DNA from: Methylobacterium sp. 17Sr1-1
Lineage (GTDB): Bacteria > Pseudomonadota > Alphaproteobacteria > Rhizobiales > Beijerinckiaceae
Length of the DNA stretch: 64,000 nt
Reading direction: 5' to 3'
Assembly (NCBI RefSeq): GCF_003173775.1
Contig: NZ_CP029552.1
Location: 2,055,001 to 2,119,000 of the forward strand
The notes beneath the pieces are model-generated. The model searched no databases, was not told the DNA's origin, and saw only the letters and a program-made list of their open reading frames with translations. Positions 10,938 through 20,587 of the stretch are shown here, piece after piece. The position numbers and the translations under genes were made by a program. Every line of letters starts with the position of its first letter. Within the stretch, counting starts at the first letter, position 1.

Positions 10938-11120
10938 GAGGGTCCCTCGGCGGTCTCGCTGGGCGGCGGAGGGATCAAGCCTTTGCACCGGCGCCGCCCG
11001 CAGCGCAACGCGGGATCGACGCGCGGACCCGGCCCTCCCCGCCGGCCGAGGGGCGCCCTAGCTACGACGCCGGATCCGGCGCCCGCCAGGGGCGCCTCGA
11101 CAGCTCAAGGATGGAGCGCC

Positions 11121-11561
11121 ATGGAATACCTGCACACGATGGTCCGCGTCGCCGACCTGGACAAGGCGCTCGACTTCTACTGCAACAAGTTCGGCCTCCA
11201 GGAGGTGCGCCGCACCGAGAGCGAGAAGGGCCGCTTCACCCTGGTGTTCCTGGCCGCCCCCGGCGACGCCGCGCGCGCCAAGGACACCAAGTCGCCGCTG
11301 CTCGAACTCACCTACAACTGGGATCCGGAGGAGTATACCGGCGGGCGCAACTTCGGCCACCTGGCCTATCAGGTCGACGACATCTACGCGACCTGCCAGA
11401 AGCTCCAGGATGCCGGCGTGACCATCAACCGCCCGCCGCGGGACGGCCACATGGCCTTCGTGCGCTCGCCCGACGGCATCTCGATCGAGATCCTGCAGAA
11501 GGGCGGGGCGAAGCCGCCGCAGGAGCCCTGGGCCTCGATGCAGAATACCGGCAGCTGGTGA
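11121..11561 (+). CDS. gloA: Lactoylglutathione lyase (glyoxalase I)
   Basis: 146-residue cytoplasmic metalloenzyme that isomerises the glutathione hemithioacetal of methylglyoxal to S-lactoylglutathione, the first step of methylglyoxal detoxification. The two vicinal-oxygen-chelate halves carry the expected metal ligands: His5 (MEYLH), Glu62 (LLELTYNW), His80 (NFGHLAY) and Glu123 (ISIEIL), matching the His-Glu-His-Glu set of E. coli GloA. Length is close to, and slightly above, the 135-residue E. coli type. GGAG lies 5-8 bases before the ATG. The gene is divergent from pepN and converges on the small GcrA-like gene across a GC-rich hairpin. Confidence 0.94.
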   Translation: MEYLHTMVRVADLDKALDFYCNKFGLQEVRRTESEKGRFTLVFLAAPGDAARAKDTKSPLLELTYNWDPEEYTGGRNFGHLAYQVDDIYATCQKLQDAGVTINRPPRDGHMAFVRSPDGISIEILQKGGAKPPQEPWASMQNTGSW

Positions 11562-11570
11562 GGCATCGGC

Positions 11571-11594
11571 GGGCGGGCCGGATGAGGCCCGCCC
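11571..11594. terminator. Hairpin between convergent gloA and GcrA-like gene
   Basis: A perfect 9-bp stem (11571-11579 with 11586-11594, arm GGGCGGGCC) with a 6-base loop lies in the 45-base gap between two convergent stop codons. The position fits a bidirectional terminator. There is no clear T-run on either strand, so intrinsic termination is inferred from placement only. Confidence 0.5.
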
Positions 11595-11606
11595 CCTTCG
11601 ATATCC

Positions 11607-11777
11607 CTATGCCTCGGCCGCCGGGGTGAGGCCGAGCTCGGCCAGCTTGGCGTGGATCGCCGTCACCGGGCGCTTGAGCTTCAGGCTCATCACCGAGGCC
11701 GAGACGCCCTCGCGCGCCATGGCCTTGAGCTGCTGCACGGTCTCGAGCGTCCAGCCCGCCTCGATGTTCTCGCTCAT
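11607..11777 (-). CDS. 56-residue GcrA-like helix-turn-helix mini-protein
   Basis: A small protein consisting almost entirely of one helical domain. It reads WTLETVQQLKAMAREGVSAS, then a second helix and a final KLAELGLTP. This layout (Trp-Thr start, Leu-Lys, Glu-Gly-x-Ser-Ala-Ser, closing Leu-Gly-Leu) resembles the N-terminal DNA-binding domain of GcrA, the alphaproteobacterial cell-cycle regulator that binds sigma-70 and methylated GANTC sites. It lacks the sigma-interacting C-terminal part. The ATG is preceded by a textbook GGAGG eight bases upstream, so it is very likely translated. The GcrA relationship is my pattern-based inference; the protein could be an unrelated small HTH. Confidence 0.7.
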   Translation of the reverse strand: MSENIEAGWTLETVQQLKAMAREGVSASVMSLKLKRPVTAIHAKLAELGLTPAAEA

Positions 11778-11905
11778 CAGGGTTGCCTCCGTTCTCGCGG
11801 CCGCGTCGCGGCGGCCTTGAGAGCGGCAGGTAGGGAGGAGGGGCGGCGCGGCAACCCGGGCCCTTCCGGCTTGACGCGGGCGCCTGCGCATCGCACATCG
11901 GCGCC

Positions 11906-12334
<429 letters not shown>

Positions 12335-12813
12335 ACCCAATCTCCGAAAATCCGCGTCGGGCCCGCCGCAGCTGAAAGCCGGCGGGTGCGACGCATCTCC
12401 GAGGTAGAGCCCGCGCCAGAGGGCAAACAGGTACGGCCGCCTCGACTTTTCGGCGGGGTGCGCGACCATCACAAGCCTTCGTTAACCTTGCTGGTCTCTG
12501 ATGCCAGCGGGGCGGGTGCTGCCCGCCGCGTGTGCCCTCGCGTTGACGACCCCAGAGGCCCATGATACCCCGAGCCACCCCGTCCACGGCGATTCCAGCA
12601 TCGGCGGCCGCACCCCGCGAGAATGGGCGTGATGGTCGCGCGTCGGTGTCTGGCGTGGGCAAAGCGGCGCCCTGGCGCCGATCCCGGCCGGCCTCGGCCC
12701 GGCTCGCGCGGAACCCGGAGCACCATGGATCGTCACGCCTCAAGGCGCGCCCGGCGCGCGGGATCGCCCGTCGTCCCGGTCGAGTCCGTCCGGGTCGAAG
12801 CGGGGCATCGGTC
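12335..12813. other. Intergenic region rnpB-rsmH, no mraZ seen
   Basis: These 479 bases carry no frame that I believe. MraZ, usually the first gene of the cluster, is absent here: I find no MraZ-like reading and no regular ten-base-spaced TGGGN boxes. A short complementary GC pair (about 12363-12389) follows rnpB. A locally AT-richer stretch around 12470-12500 containing GTTAACCTTG is the best place for a dcw promoter, but this is only a guess. Confidence 0.5.
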
Positions 12814-13833
12814 GTGAGCGAGGCCGCCCCCCACATCCCGGTCCTGCTGGACGAGGTCCTGGCCGCCCTGCGCCTCGGCACGGGGCCGGCGACCGTCATC
12901 GACGGCACCTTCGGCGCCGGCGGCTACACACGGGCGATCCTGGCGGCCGATCCGCAGAACCGCGTGCTCGCCATCGACCGTGATCCCACGGCCATTGCCG
13001 CCGGCCAGGCCCTGGTCGAGGCGCAAGGCGGGCGCCTGACCCTGGTCCAGGGCCGCTTCGGCGACCTCGACGCGATCGCGCGCGACCACGGATTCGCCGA
13101 CGCCGACGGCGTCGTGCTCGATATCGGCGTGTCGTCGATGCAGCTCGACCAGGCCGAGCGCGGCTTCTCGTTCCGGTTCGACGGCCCCCTCGACATGCGC
13201 ATGGAGCGGGCGGGCGAGAGCGCGGCCGACCTCGTCAACGAGGCCTCCGAGGCGGCGCTCGCCGACGTGATCTACCATTACGGCGAGGAGCGCCGGGCCC
13301 GCGCGGTCGCCCGCGCGCTGATCGAGGCGCGCCGGCGCGGCCGCATCGAGACCACGGCGGCGCTCGCGGAGATCGTCGCGGGCGTCGTGCGGGCGGAGCC
13401 CGGCAGCGGCATCCATCCAGCCACCCGGACCTTCCAGGCCCTGCGCATCGCGGTGAACGACGAACTCGGCGAGTTGCAGCGGGCGCTCCACGCCGCCGAG
13501 CACACCTTGCGGCCGGGCGGCCGCCTCGCGGTGGTGACGTTCCACTCGCTCGAGGACCGCATCGTGAAGCAGTTCTTCTCCGCCCGCAGCGGTCGGGCGG
13601 TCGCGGCCTCGCGCCACCTGCCGATGGCGGCACAGCCGGCGCCCCGCAGCTTCACGCTGGTCACCAAGGGCCCGGTCGCGGCCGGCGAGGCCGAGTGCCG
13701 GGCGAACCCCCGCGCCCGCTCGGCGAAGCTGCGCGCCGGCGAGCGGACCGATGCGCCCGCGCCGCCGCCGCTCACGGCCCTGGAGGCGCTCGCCTCCCTG
13801 CCCGAGACCCAGACCCGGGGAGGGCGCCGGTGA
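12814..13833 (+). CDS. rsmH: 16S rRNA (cytosine-1402-N4)-methyltransferase
   Basis: RsmH (MraW) methylates N4 of C1402 in the ribosomal P site, using S-adenosylmethionine. The 339-residue protein starts near a typical [10 protein letters not shown] segment, followed by the SAM-binding [10 protein letters not shown] near residue 30, the GVSSMQLD motif, [13 protein letters not shown] and the late [15 protein letters not shown] block. The GTG at 12814 gives the family N-terminus; an in-frame ATG at 12562 would prepend 84 low-complexity residues. The stop overlaps the ftsL start. This is the first gene of the dcw run in the window. Confidence 0.96.
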   Translation: MSEAAPHIPVLLDEVLAALRLGTGPATVIDGTFGAGGYTRAILAADPQNRVLAIDRDPTAIAAGQALVEAQGGRLTLVQGRFGDLDAIARDHGFADADGVVLDIGVSSMQLDQAERGFSFRFDGPLDMRMERAGESAADLVNEASEAALADVIYHYGEERRARAVARALIEARRRGRIETTAALAEIVAGVVRAEPGSGIHPATRTFQALRIAVNDELGELQRALHAAEHTLRPGGRLAVVTFHSLEDRIVKQFFSARSGRAVAASRHLPMAAQPAPRSFTLVTKGPVAAGEAECRANPRARSAKLRAGERTDAPAPPPLTALEALASLPETQTRGGRR

Positions 13834-14279
13834 TCCGCCTCCTGCACCTCGCGGCGATCGCCGGGCTGATCGCCTCGGCCATCTACGCCTACTCGATCAA
13901 GTACGACACGCTCTACCAGGCCGAGCAGGTCGCCAAGCTGAAGACCCGCCTGCGTAAGGAGCGCGACGCGATCGCGGTCCTGCGCGCCGAGTGGCAACTG
14001 CTCACCCGGCCGGACCGCCTCCAGGGCGCGGTCGACAAGTACCTGCAGCTGGAGCCGATCGGCACCAGCCATCTCGCGCGGCTCGCCGACTTGCCGGCCA
14101 AGGCCGATCGCGGCGACGAGATCGCCCGCAAGCTCGAGGCGCTCGGCCTCGGCGCCACGGCGACGCCCGCCGCCAAGGAGCGCGCGCCCTCCACCACCGC
14201 CGCCCGCAGCGAGGAGCCCCGCACCACCGGCTCCACCTCCACTCCCACCCGCACCGTCACCCCGACGGCCAAGAGGTAG
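13830..14279 (+). CDS. ftsL: Cell division protein FtsL
   Basis: 149-residue bitopic divisome protein that forms a coiled-coil complex with FtsB and FtsQ to activate FtsWI. One TM segment lies at about residues 4-20, then a heptad-rich helix (about 28-60, with [20 protein letters not shown]) and a family-typical [18 protein letters not shown] segment. A disordered Ala/Thr/Pro-rich tail follows. The GTG start overlaps the rsmH stop as GTGA, with a GGGGAGGG binding site just upstream, indicating translational coupling. Position between rsmH and ftsI confirms the call, which sequence alone would leave weaker. Confidence 0.9.
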   Translation: MIRLLHLAAIAGLIASAIYAYSIKYDTLYQAEQVAKLKTRLRKERDAIAVLRAEWQLLTRPDRLQGAVDKYLQLEPIGTSHLARLADLPAKADRGDEIARKLEALGLGATATPAAKERAPSTTAARSEEPRTTGSTSTPTRTVTPTAKR

Positions 14280-14285
14280 GCGCCC

Positions 14286-16163
14286 GTGAACCAGGACCAG
14301 GACTTCCAGGCTCACGATCCCCGGACGGCCCAGATCGATCCCGCCGAGGCCGATGCCGCCGCGGTCGATCCGGCGCCCGCTTCCGTCGCGGAGCCCGCCC
14401 CGCCGGCGGCGCCCCGGCGCAACCTCGCGCAGATGCTGCGCGGCGGCGTCCTGGCGATGTTCCGCCTCTCGGTGGAGCGCAGCGCCGCGCGCGTCGGCCT
14501 CGTCGGCCTCGTCTTCGGCGCGGTGTTCCTCGCCCTGATGGGCCGGCTCGCCAGCTTCGCCATGCTGCCGGACGATCCGGGCACGGCCTCGGCCCGCCGG
14601 GCCGAGAACGGCGGCACCACCCAGGTGCGGCCCGACATCATCGACCGCAACGGCGAGATCCTCGCCACCGACATCCGCACCGTCTCGGTCTTCGCCGAGC
14701 CGAAGAACATCTACGACAAGGACGAGGCGGTCGAGCTCCTCACCGCCGTCCTGCCGGAGATCAACGCCCGCGACCTTCGCGAAAAACTGTCGTCGAAGAA
14801 GGGCTTCGTCTGGGTCAAGCGCGAGATCACCCCGCGCCAGCAAGCCGAGGTGCACCGCCTCGGCATCCCGGGCGTCGGCTTCCTGTCCGACCACAAGCGG
14901 GTGTATCCGAACGGCACCGCGGCGGCCCACATCCTCGGCGTGACCAACCTCGACAATGTCGGCATCGCCGGCATGGAGAAGTACATCGACCGCCAGGGCC
15001 TGCGCGACCTGAACAGCCTCGGCTTCGTCGAGAAGTCGGCCGACATGGCGCCGGTCCAGCTCTCGATCGACCTGCGCGCCCAGCACGCGGTGCGCGACGA
15101 GCTGGCCTGGGGCATGGAGCATTACCGCGCCAAGGCGGCGGCGGGCCTGATCCTCGACGTGACCACCGGCGAGGTGATCGCCCTCGCCTCGCTGCCGGAT
15201 TTCGACCCGAACGAGCCGAAGGACGCGCTCGATCCCGACCGGATCAACCGGATGAATGTCGGCGTCTACGAGATGGGCTCGACCTTCAAGGCGATGACGC
15301 TGGCGATGGCGCTCGACTCCGGAAAATTCAACGTCAACTCGACCTTCGACACCCGCGGCGGCGTGCTGCACTGGGGCCGGCAGAAGATCCACGAGTATCA
15401 CGGCACCAACCGGGTCATCACGATGCCGGAGGTGTTCACGCACTCCTCCAACATCGGCTCGGCCAAGATGGCGCTCGGCATCGGCGTGCCCGGCCACAAG
15501 GCCTTCCTGAAGAAGATGGGCCTGCTCGACCGCCTGCGCACCGAATTGCCGGAGAGCGCCGAGCCGATCATCCCGCCGCGCTGGACCGAGATCAACACCA
15601 TCACCATCGCGTTCGGCCACGGCCTCGCGGTGGCGCCGCTCCAGGCCTCCGCCGCGGTGGCGGCGATCGCGAATGGCGGCTTCCTGATGACGCCGACCTT
15701 CCTCAAGCGCAGCGAGGCCGAGGCGCGCGAGAAGGCGACGCAGGTTCTCTCGCCCCAGACCAGCGAGGCGATGCGCTACATCATGCGCCTCAACGCCACC
15801 GAGGGATCGGCCAAGAAGGCGGCGATCCCGTACTACTACGTCGGCGGCAAGACCGGCACCGCCGAGAAGGTGATCCGCGGCCGCTACGTGAAGAACCGGC
15901 TGTTCACCACCTTCATGGCCGCAGCACCCATGGACAAGCCGAAATACATGTTCGTCACCATCATGGACGAGCCGCAGGCGGTGGCGGCGGAATCCGGCTC
16001 CTACGCGACCGCCGCCTGGAACTCCGGCGTCGTCACCGGCCGGGTGATCGCCCGCGTCGCCCCGATCCTCGGCCTGCCACCGCAATTCGAGCCGCCGGTG
16101 AAGCCGTTCCCGCTGATGGTCAAGCTCGGCGCCTACCACGTCAACCAGCTGGACGGACGATGA
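14286..16163 (+). CDS. ftsI: Septal peptidoglycan transpeptidase FtsI (PBP3)
   Basis: Monofunctional class B penicillin-binding protein that crosslinks septal peptidoglycan with FtsW. The 625 residues comprise a long Ala/Pro-rich cytoplasmic tail (1-75), one TM at about residues 78-95, the PBP dimerisation region (about 115-260) and the transpeptidase domain. The active-site triad is intact: nucleophile STFK at 332-335, SSN at 387-389 and KTG at 522-524. The start is GTG 14286, six bases after ftsL. The stop overlaps murE as ATGA. The N-terminal tail is longer than in E. coli FtsI but ordinary for Rhizobiales. Confidence 0.96.
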   Translation: MNQDQDFQAHDPRTAQIDPAEADAAAVDPAPASVAEPAPPAAPRRNLAQMLRGGVLAMFRLSVERSAARVGLVGLVFGAVFLALMGRLASFAMLPDDPGTASARRAENGGTTQVRPDIIDRNGEILATDIRTVSVFAEPKNIYDKDEAVELLTAVLPEINARDLREKLSSKKGFVWVKREITPRQQAEVHRLGIPGVGFLSDHKRVYPNGTAAAHILGVTNLDNVGIAGMEKYIDRQGLRDLNSLGFVEKSADMAPVQLSIDLRAQHAVRDELAWGMEHYRAKAAAGLILDVTTGEVIALASLPDFDPNEPKDALDPDRINRMNVGVYEMGSTFKAMTLAMALDSGKFNVNSTFDTRGGVLHWGRQKIHEYHGTNRVITMPEVFTHSSNIGSAKMALGIGVPGHKAFLKKMGLLDRLRTELPESAEPIIPPRWTEINTITIAFGHGLAVAPLQASAAVAAIANGGFLMTPTFLKRSEAEAREKATQVLSPQTSEAMRYIMRLNATEGSAKKAAIPYYYVGGKTGTAEKVIRGRYVKNRLFTTFMAAAPMDKPKYMFVTIMDEPQAVAAESGSYATAAWNSGVVTGRVIARVAPILGLPPQFEPPVKPFPLMVKLGAYHVNQLDGR

Positions 16164-17641
16164 GCCTCACCCTCGGCGACCTGTTTCCGGAGGCCGGCCA
16201 AGGTACCGGCCAAGGTACCGGCCAAGCCGCCGGCCTCCCCGTCACCGGCCTCACCGCCGACAGCCGCAAGGTCGAGCCCGGCTTCGTGTTCCTGGCGGTG
16301 CCCGGCACCGCCGCCGACGGCCGGCTCTTCGCCGCGAAGGCCGCCGCGGCGGGCGCGGTCGCGATGGTGGCGGAGGGCGAGCGCCCGGCCGACCTGCCGG
16401 CGGGCGTGGCCTATCTCGAAGTCGCGGATGCCCGCGTCGCCCTGGCGGCGGCGGCGGCCCGCCTGCATCCGGGCCAGCCCGGCACGGTCGTCGCCGTCAC
16501 TGGCACCAGCGGCAAGAGCTCGGTGGCGGATTTCGTGCGCCAGATCTTCGGCCGTCTCGGCCGCGAGGCGGCGAGCCTCGGCACGCTCGGGGTCATTACC
16601 ACCAGCGGCGCCGCCTACGGCTCGCTGACGACCCCCGACCCGATCACCCTGCACAGGACCCTCGACCGGCTCGCCCACGACGGCGTCACCGAGCTTGCCA
16701 TGGAGGCCTCCTCGCACGGCATCGAGCAGAGCCGCCTCGACGGGGTGCGCCTGACGGCTGCCGGCTTCACCAATCTCGGCCGCGATCACCTCGACTATCA
16801 CGGCACGCCGGAGGCCTATCTCCAGGCGAAGCTCCGCCTGTTCACGACCCTGCTGCCGGAGGACGGCACGGCGGTCGTCAATGCCGACGGGCCGCAGAGC
16901 GGGGCGGTGATCGCGGCGGTGCGGGAGCGCGGCCTGCGGCTCGTCACCACCGGCCGGGCCGGGGAGGGGATCCGCCTCGTCTCCGCCCGCACGGAAGGAT
17001 TCGTGCAGCGCCTCGAGATCGCGGTCGAGGCGGCGACCCACACCGTCGATCTCCCCCTCGTCGGGGCGTTCCAGGTCGAGAACGCGCTCCTCGCCGCCGG
17101 ACTCGTGCTCGCGACCCCGGCCGGGGCCGGGCGCGAGGCCGAGGTCATCGCGGCGCTCGGACACCTCGCCGGGGTGCCGGGGCGGCTGGAGCGGATCGGC
17201 ACGGTGCGGGACGCGCTCTGCATCGTCGACTACGCCCACAAGCCCGACGCGCTCGCCAACGTCCTCGATGCGCTCCGCGCCTTCACCACCGGGCGCCTCG
17301 TCTGCGTCGTCGGCTGCGGCGGCGACCGCGACCGGGGGAAGCGCCCGCTGATGGGCCGCATCGCGACCGAGAAGGCCGACCGGGTCATCGTCACCGACGA
17401 CAATCCCCGCAGCGAGGACCCGGCCACGATCCGCGCGGCGATCCTGGCGGCGGCGCCCGGCGCCGAGGAGATCGGCGACCGCGCGGAGGCGATCCGGACG
17501 GCCGTGCGCGACCTTCGCGCCGGCGACGTGCTGGTCGTTGCCGGCAAAGGTCATGAAACCGGCCAGATCATCGGCGACCGGACGCTCCCCTTCTCCGACC
17601 GCGACGCGGTCCTGAGCGCGATCGAGGAGTCCCGCGCATGA
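16160..17641 (+). CDS. murE: UDP-MurNAc-L-Ala-D-Glu:meso-diaminopimelate ligase
   Basis: Cytoplasmic Mur ligase that adds meso-DAP to UDP-MurNAc-dipeptide. The 493 residues contain the ATP-binding GTSGKSS loop near residue 115, the EASSHGIEQ and HLDYHG motifs, the DYAHKPDAL hinge and a DDNPRSE motif near 413. The DNPR signature marks meso-DAP rather than lysine specificity, so the wall is DAP-type. The ATG overlaps the ftsI stop and its own stop overlaps murF. The N-terminus holds a short in-frame tandem repeat (12-bp unit, 16196-16226) giving GQGTGQGTGQ, which is unusual in the UDP-binding domain and probably a surface loop. Confidence 0.96.
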   Translation: MSLTLGDLFPEAGQGTGQGTGQAAGLPVTGLTADSRKVEPGFVFLAVPGTAADGRLFAAKAAAAGAVAMVAEGERPADLPAGVAYLEVADARVALAAAAARLHPGQPGTVVAVTGTSGKSSVADFVRQIFGRLGREAASLGTLGVITTSGAAYGSLTTPDPITLHRTLDRLAHDGVTELAMEASSHGIEQSRLDGVRLTAAGFTNLGRDHLDYHGTPEAYLQAKLRLFTTLLPEDGTAVVNADGPQSGAVIAAVRERGLRLVTTGRAGEGIRLVSARTEGFVQRLEIAVEAATHTVDLPLVGAFQVENALLAAGLVLATPAGAGREAEVIAALGHLAGVPGRLERIGTVRDALCIVDYAHKPDALANVLDALRAFTTGRLVCVVGCGGDRDRGKRPLMGRIATEKADRVIVTDDNPRSEDPATIRAAILAAAPGAEEIGDRAEAIRTAVRDLRAGDVLVVAGKGHETGQIIGDRTLPFSDRDAVLSAIEESRA

Positions 17642-19098
17642 CCGAGCCCCTCTGGACCCTGGATGACGCCGCCGCCGCCATGGGCGGCCGCGTCGTCGCC
17701 GACGCGTCTGCGCCGCAGGTCCTCTCCGGAATCTCGATCGACACCCGCACCCTGAAGGTCGCCGACCTGTTCTTCGCCATCCGCGGCGAGGCCCGCGACG
17801 GCCACGATTTCGTCCGCGACGCGCTGGCCCGCGGGGCCGGCGCCGCGGTGGTGGCCGAGGAGCGGGCCGCCGAGCTCGCCGAGGCCGGCCCGCTGATCGC
17901 CGTGCCGGCGCGCGACGAGGACGGGGTCCTCGCCGCCATGCGCGGCCTCGCCGTGGCGTCGCGGGCGCGGACCGCAGCGCGGATCCTCGCCGTCACCGGC
18001 TCGGTCGGCAAGACCGGCACCAAGGAGGCCCTGCGCCACGTGCTCGCGGCGCAAGGGAGCACCCACGCCTCCGTCGCCTCCTACAACAATCACTGGGGCG
18101 TCCCCCTGACCTTGAGCCGGATGCCGGCGTCGAGCGAGTTCGGGGTGTTCGAGGTCGGCATGAACCATGCCGGCGAGATCGCCCCCCTGACCCGCCTGGT
18201 GCGGCCCGAGATCGCGATCGTCACCACGGTCGAGCCGGTCCATATCGAGCATTTCCGCTCGCTGTCGGGCATCGCCGACGCCAAGGGCGAGATCTTTTAC
18301 GGCCTGGAGCCCGGCGGCGTCGCGATCATCAACCGCGACAACCCGAATTTCGAGCGCTTGGCGGCCCACGCGCTCGCCTCCCGGGCCGGCCGGGTGGTGA
18401 GCTTCGGCGAGCATCGCGAGGCCGACGTTCGGGCCGAGCGCATCGTGATGCGTCCCGACCTGTCGATCGTCGACGTGCGGGCGATGGGCGTCGCCCTCAC
18501 CTACCAGCTCGGCACGCCGGGCCGGCACACGGCACTGAACTCGCTCGCCGTCGTCGCCGCCGTGCAGGCGCTGGGCGCCGACCTCGCGCTCGCCGCGCTC
18601 TCGCTGGCGCAGCTGCGCCCGCCGGCCGGGCGCGGCGCCCGCCACGTCCTGAGCGTCGGCGACGGCGAGGCGCTCCTCGTCGACGAGAGCTACAACGCCA
18701 ACCCGGCCTCGGTGCGGGCGGCGCTGAGCACGCTGGCCGGCGTCGAGACCTCGGGCCGGCGCATCGCGGTCCTCGGCGACATGATGGAGCTCGGTACCGA
18801 CGCTCCCCGCCTGCACCGCGAACTGGCGCAGGCGGTCGAGGAGCACGGCATCGACCTCGTCTTCACCGCCGGTCCCCTGATGCAGGAGCTGTTCGAGGCG
18901 CTGCCGACCGCGCGCCGGGCCGGCGCCCGCGCCTCCTCGGCCGAGCTGGTCGACCCGGTGGTCGCGGCGCTGCGGCCCGGCGACGCCGTGATGGTCAAGG
19001 GCTCGAACAGCACCCGCATGGGCCGGATCGTCGAGGCGCTCAAGGCCCGCTACGGCGCCACGGCCGACCAGGATCTCGCCGTCGGCCGGTCCGGCTGA
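17638..19098 (+). CDS. murF: UDP-MurNAc-tripeptide:D-alanyl-D-alanine ligase
   Basis: Cytoplasmic Mur ligase that completes the UDP-MurNAc-pentapeptide by adding D-Ala-D-Ala. It has 486 residues, an N-terminal [16 protein letters not shown] substrate domain, a P-loop [12 protein letters not shown] near residue 121, the [12 protein letters not shown] block, the family motif [20 protein letters not shown] and the C-terminal [10 protein letters not shown]. The ATG overlaps the murE stop (ATGA), so the two are translationally coupled. The order ftsI-murE-murF-mraY-murD is the classical one. Confidence 0.96.
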   Translation: MTEPLWTLDDAAAAMGGRVVADASAPQVLSGISIDTRTLKVADLFFAIRGEARDGHDFVRDALARGAGAAVVAEERAAELAEAGPLIAVPARDEDGVLAAMRGLAVASRARTAARILAVTGSVGKTGTKEALRHVLAAQGSTHASVASYNNHWGVPLTLSRMPASSEFGVFEVGMNHAGEIAPLTRLVRPEIAIVTTVEPVHIEHFRSLSGIADAKGEIFYGLEPGGVAIINRDNPNFERLAAHALASRAGRVVSFGEHREADVRAERIVMRPDLSIVDVRAMGVALTYQLGTPGRHTALNSLAVVAAVQALGADLALAALSLAQLRPPAGRGARHVLSVGDGEALLVDESYNANPASVRAALSTLAGVETSGRRIAVLGDMMELGTDAPRLHRELAQAVEEHGIDLVFTAGPLMQELFEALPTARRAGARASSAELVDPVVAALRPGDAVMVKGSNSTRMGRIVEALKARYGATADQDLAVGRSG

Positions 19099-19177
19099 GC
19101 CAACCTTCAGGATTCTGTCGCAGCGTTGTGGGCATAAGCCCGCCGTTGCCGCTCGCCCACGATCGGATGCCTTCGGG

Positions 19178-20263
19178 ATGCTCTACCTCCTCTCCGAGCT
19201 GAGCGGCGTGTTCTCGCCGCTCAACGTCTTCCGCTACATCACCTTCCGGACCGGCGGCGCGCTGTTCACGGCGGGCTTCTTCGTGTTCTGGTTCGGCCCC
19301 TGGATCATCTCGCTCCTGCGCCTGCGCCAGGGCAAGGGCCAGCCGATCCGCGAGGACGGCCCGCAATCGCACCTCCTGACCAAGCGCGGCACGCCGACCA
19401 TGGGCGGGCTGATGATCCTGGCCGGCGTGATGGTGGCGGTTTTGCTCTGGGCCAACCCGCGCAACCACTACGTCTGGATCGTCATGATGGTGACGCTGGG
19501 CTTCGGCGCGATCGGCTTCTACGACGACTACCTCAAGGTCACGAAGCAGAGCCACAAGGGTTTTTCGGGCAAGTTCCGCCTCGCGCTGGAGGCCCTGATC
19601 GCGATCGCGGCCTGCGTCGCGGTGGCGGAATACTCCGCGCCCGGCCTCGCCTACCGGCTCGCCTTCCCGGTCTTCAAGGACGCGATCATCAATCTCGGCC
19701 TGTTCTACGTCGCCTTCGCGGGCTTCGTGATCGTGGGAGCGGGCAACGCGGTCAACATCACCGACGGCCTCGATGGCCTCGCCATCGTGCCGGTGATGAT
19801 CGCGGCGGCGACCTTCGGGGTCATCGCCTACCTCGTCGGCAACGTGATCTACGCGTCCTACCTCCAGGTGAACTACGTCCCGGGCACCGGCGAGCTGGCG
19901 GTGGTCTGCGGCGCCTTGATCGGGGCCGGCCTCGGCTTCCTGTGGTTCAACGCGCCGCCGGCCCAGATCTTCATGGGCGATACCGGCTCGCTGGCGCTCG
20001 GCGGGCTGCTCGGCACCGTCGCGGTGGCGACCAAGCACGAGATCGTGCTCGGCATCGTCGGCGGCCTGTTCGTGCTGGAGATCCTCTCCGTCATCATCCA
20101 GGTCGCCTCGTTCAAGCTCACCGGCAAGCGCGTCTTCCGCATGGCGCCGATCCACCACCACTTCGAGCAGAAGGGCTGGAAGGAGCCGCAGGTGGTGATC
20201 CGGTTCTGGATCATCGCGGTGGTGCTGGCGCTGTTGGGTCTGGCGACCTTGAAGCTGCGGTAA
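19178..20263 (+). CDS. mraY: Phospho-N-acetylmuramoyl-pentapeptide transferase
   Basis: Polytopic inner-membrane enzyme that transfers phospho-MurNAc-pentapeptide to undecaprenyl phosphate to make lipid I. It has 361 residues, about ten TM helices, and the expected cytoplasmic motifs: KRGTPTMGG, the catalytic FYDDYLK aspartate pair, [22 protein letters not shown] and [11 protein letters not shown] near the C-terminus. It lies 79 bases after murF. A long intergenic palindrome begins within eight bases of its stop codon, which probably ends or attenuates this transcript before murD. Confidence 0.97.
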   Translation: MLYLLSELSGVFSPLNVFRYITFRTGGALFTAGFFVFWFGPWIISLLRLRQGKGQPIREDGPQSHLLTKRGTPTMGGLMILAGVMVAVLLWANPRNHYVWIVMMVTLGFGAIGFYDDYLKVTKQSHKGFSGKFRLALEALIAIAACVAVAEYSAPGLAYRLAFPVFKDAIINLGLFYVAFAGFVIVGAGNAVNITDGLDGLAIVPVMIAAATFGVIAYLVGNVIYASYLQVNYVPGTGELAVVCGALIGAGLGFLWFNAPPAQIFMGDTGSLALGGLLGTVAVATKHEIVLGIVGGLFVLEILSVIIQVASFKLTGKRVFRMAPIHHHFEQKGWKEPQVVIRFWIIAVVLALLGLATLKLR

Positions 20264-20270
20264 GGTACTT

Positions 20271-20463
20271 CGCACCCTCCACGCCCTTTCCCGGACGACT
20301 GGAGCGTCAGCGGAAGGAGATCCGGGATCCAGCAGAGGAAGTGCCGCGAAGCGGCTCTATGATTGGTACGTCGCAGGCATAGAGACGCTTCGCGACGTTC
20401 AATGGCTGGATCCCGGATCTCCTTCCGCTATCGCTGCAGTCGTCCGGGAAAGGGGAGGGTGCC
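20271..20463. repeat. Long palindromic repeat, copy 1 (partner at 51291-51462)
   Basis: Imperfect inverted repeat of about 190 bp in the 324-base gap between mraY and murD. The arms are about 60 bases: the left runs from CACCCTCC through TTTCCCGGACGACTG to GGAGATCCGGGATCCAGC, and the right arm is its near-complete reverse complement. The inner part also pairs (GCCGCGAAGCGGCTCTAT-type sequence against ATAGAGACGCTTCGCG), leaving a loop of about 18 bases. A second copy lies 31 kb away with the same arms and the same inner GTGCCGCGAAGCGGCTCT. No coding capacity. Confidence 0.9.
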
Positions 20464-20587
20464 AGGGCGGTCCCGTCCCACTCTCACGGCACAGCTTGAC
20501 GAAGCCTCGCTCCGCGCCTCACTAACCGGCGTGAGACACGCGCCGCGCCCCGGCCCGGCGCCGCCCCGGCGAAGGTCCGATCGACGC

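Noticed and set aside
12469-12736. Small minus-strand frames between rnpB and rsmH, possible MraZ or small gene
   Set aside because: No MraZ-like motif, no ribosome binding site and Arg/Pro/Gly-rich composition typical of non-coding high-GC DNA.
13991-17641. 1216-codon frame covering ftsI and murE as one protein
   Set aside because: The upstream part is a shadow frame of ftsL and ftsI; murE starts at 16160 with an ATGA overlap.
20271-20463. Palindrome as an insertion sequence end or attachment site
   Set aside because: No transposase or integrase nearby, no target duplication seen and a second copy shows the same complete palindrome, so a dispersed non-coding repeat fits better.
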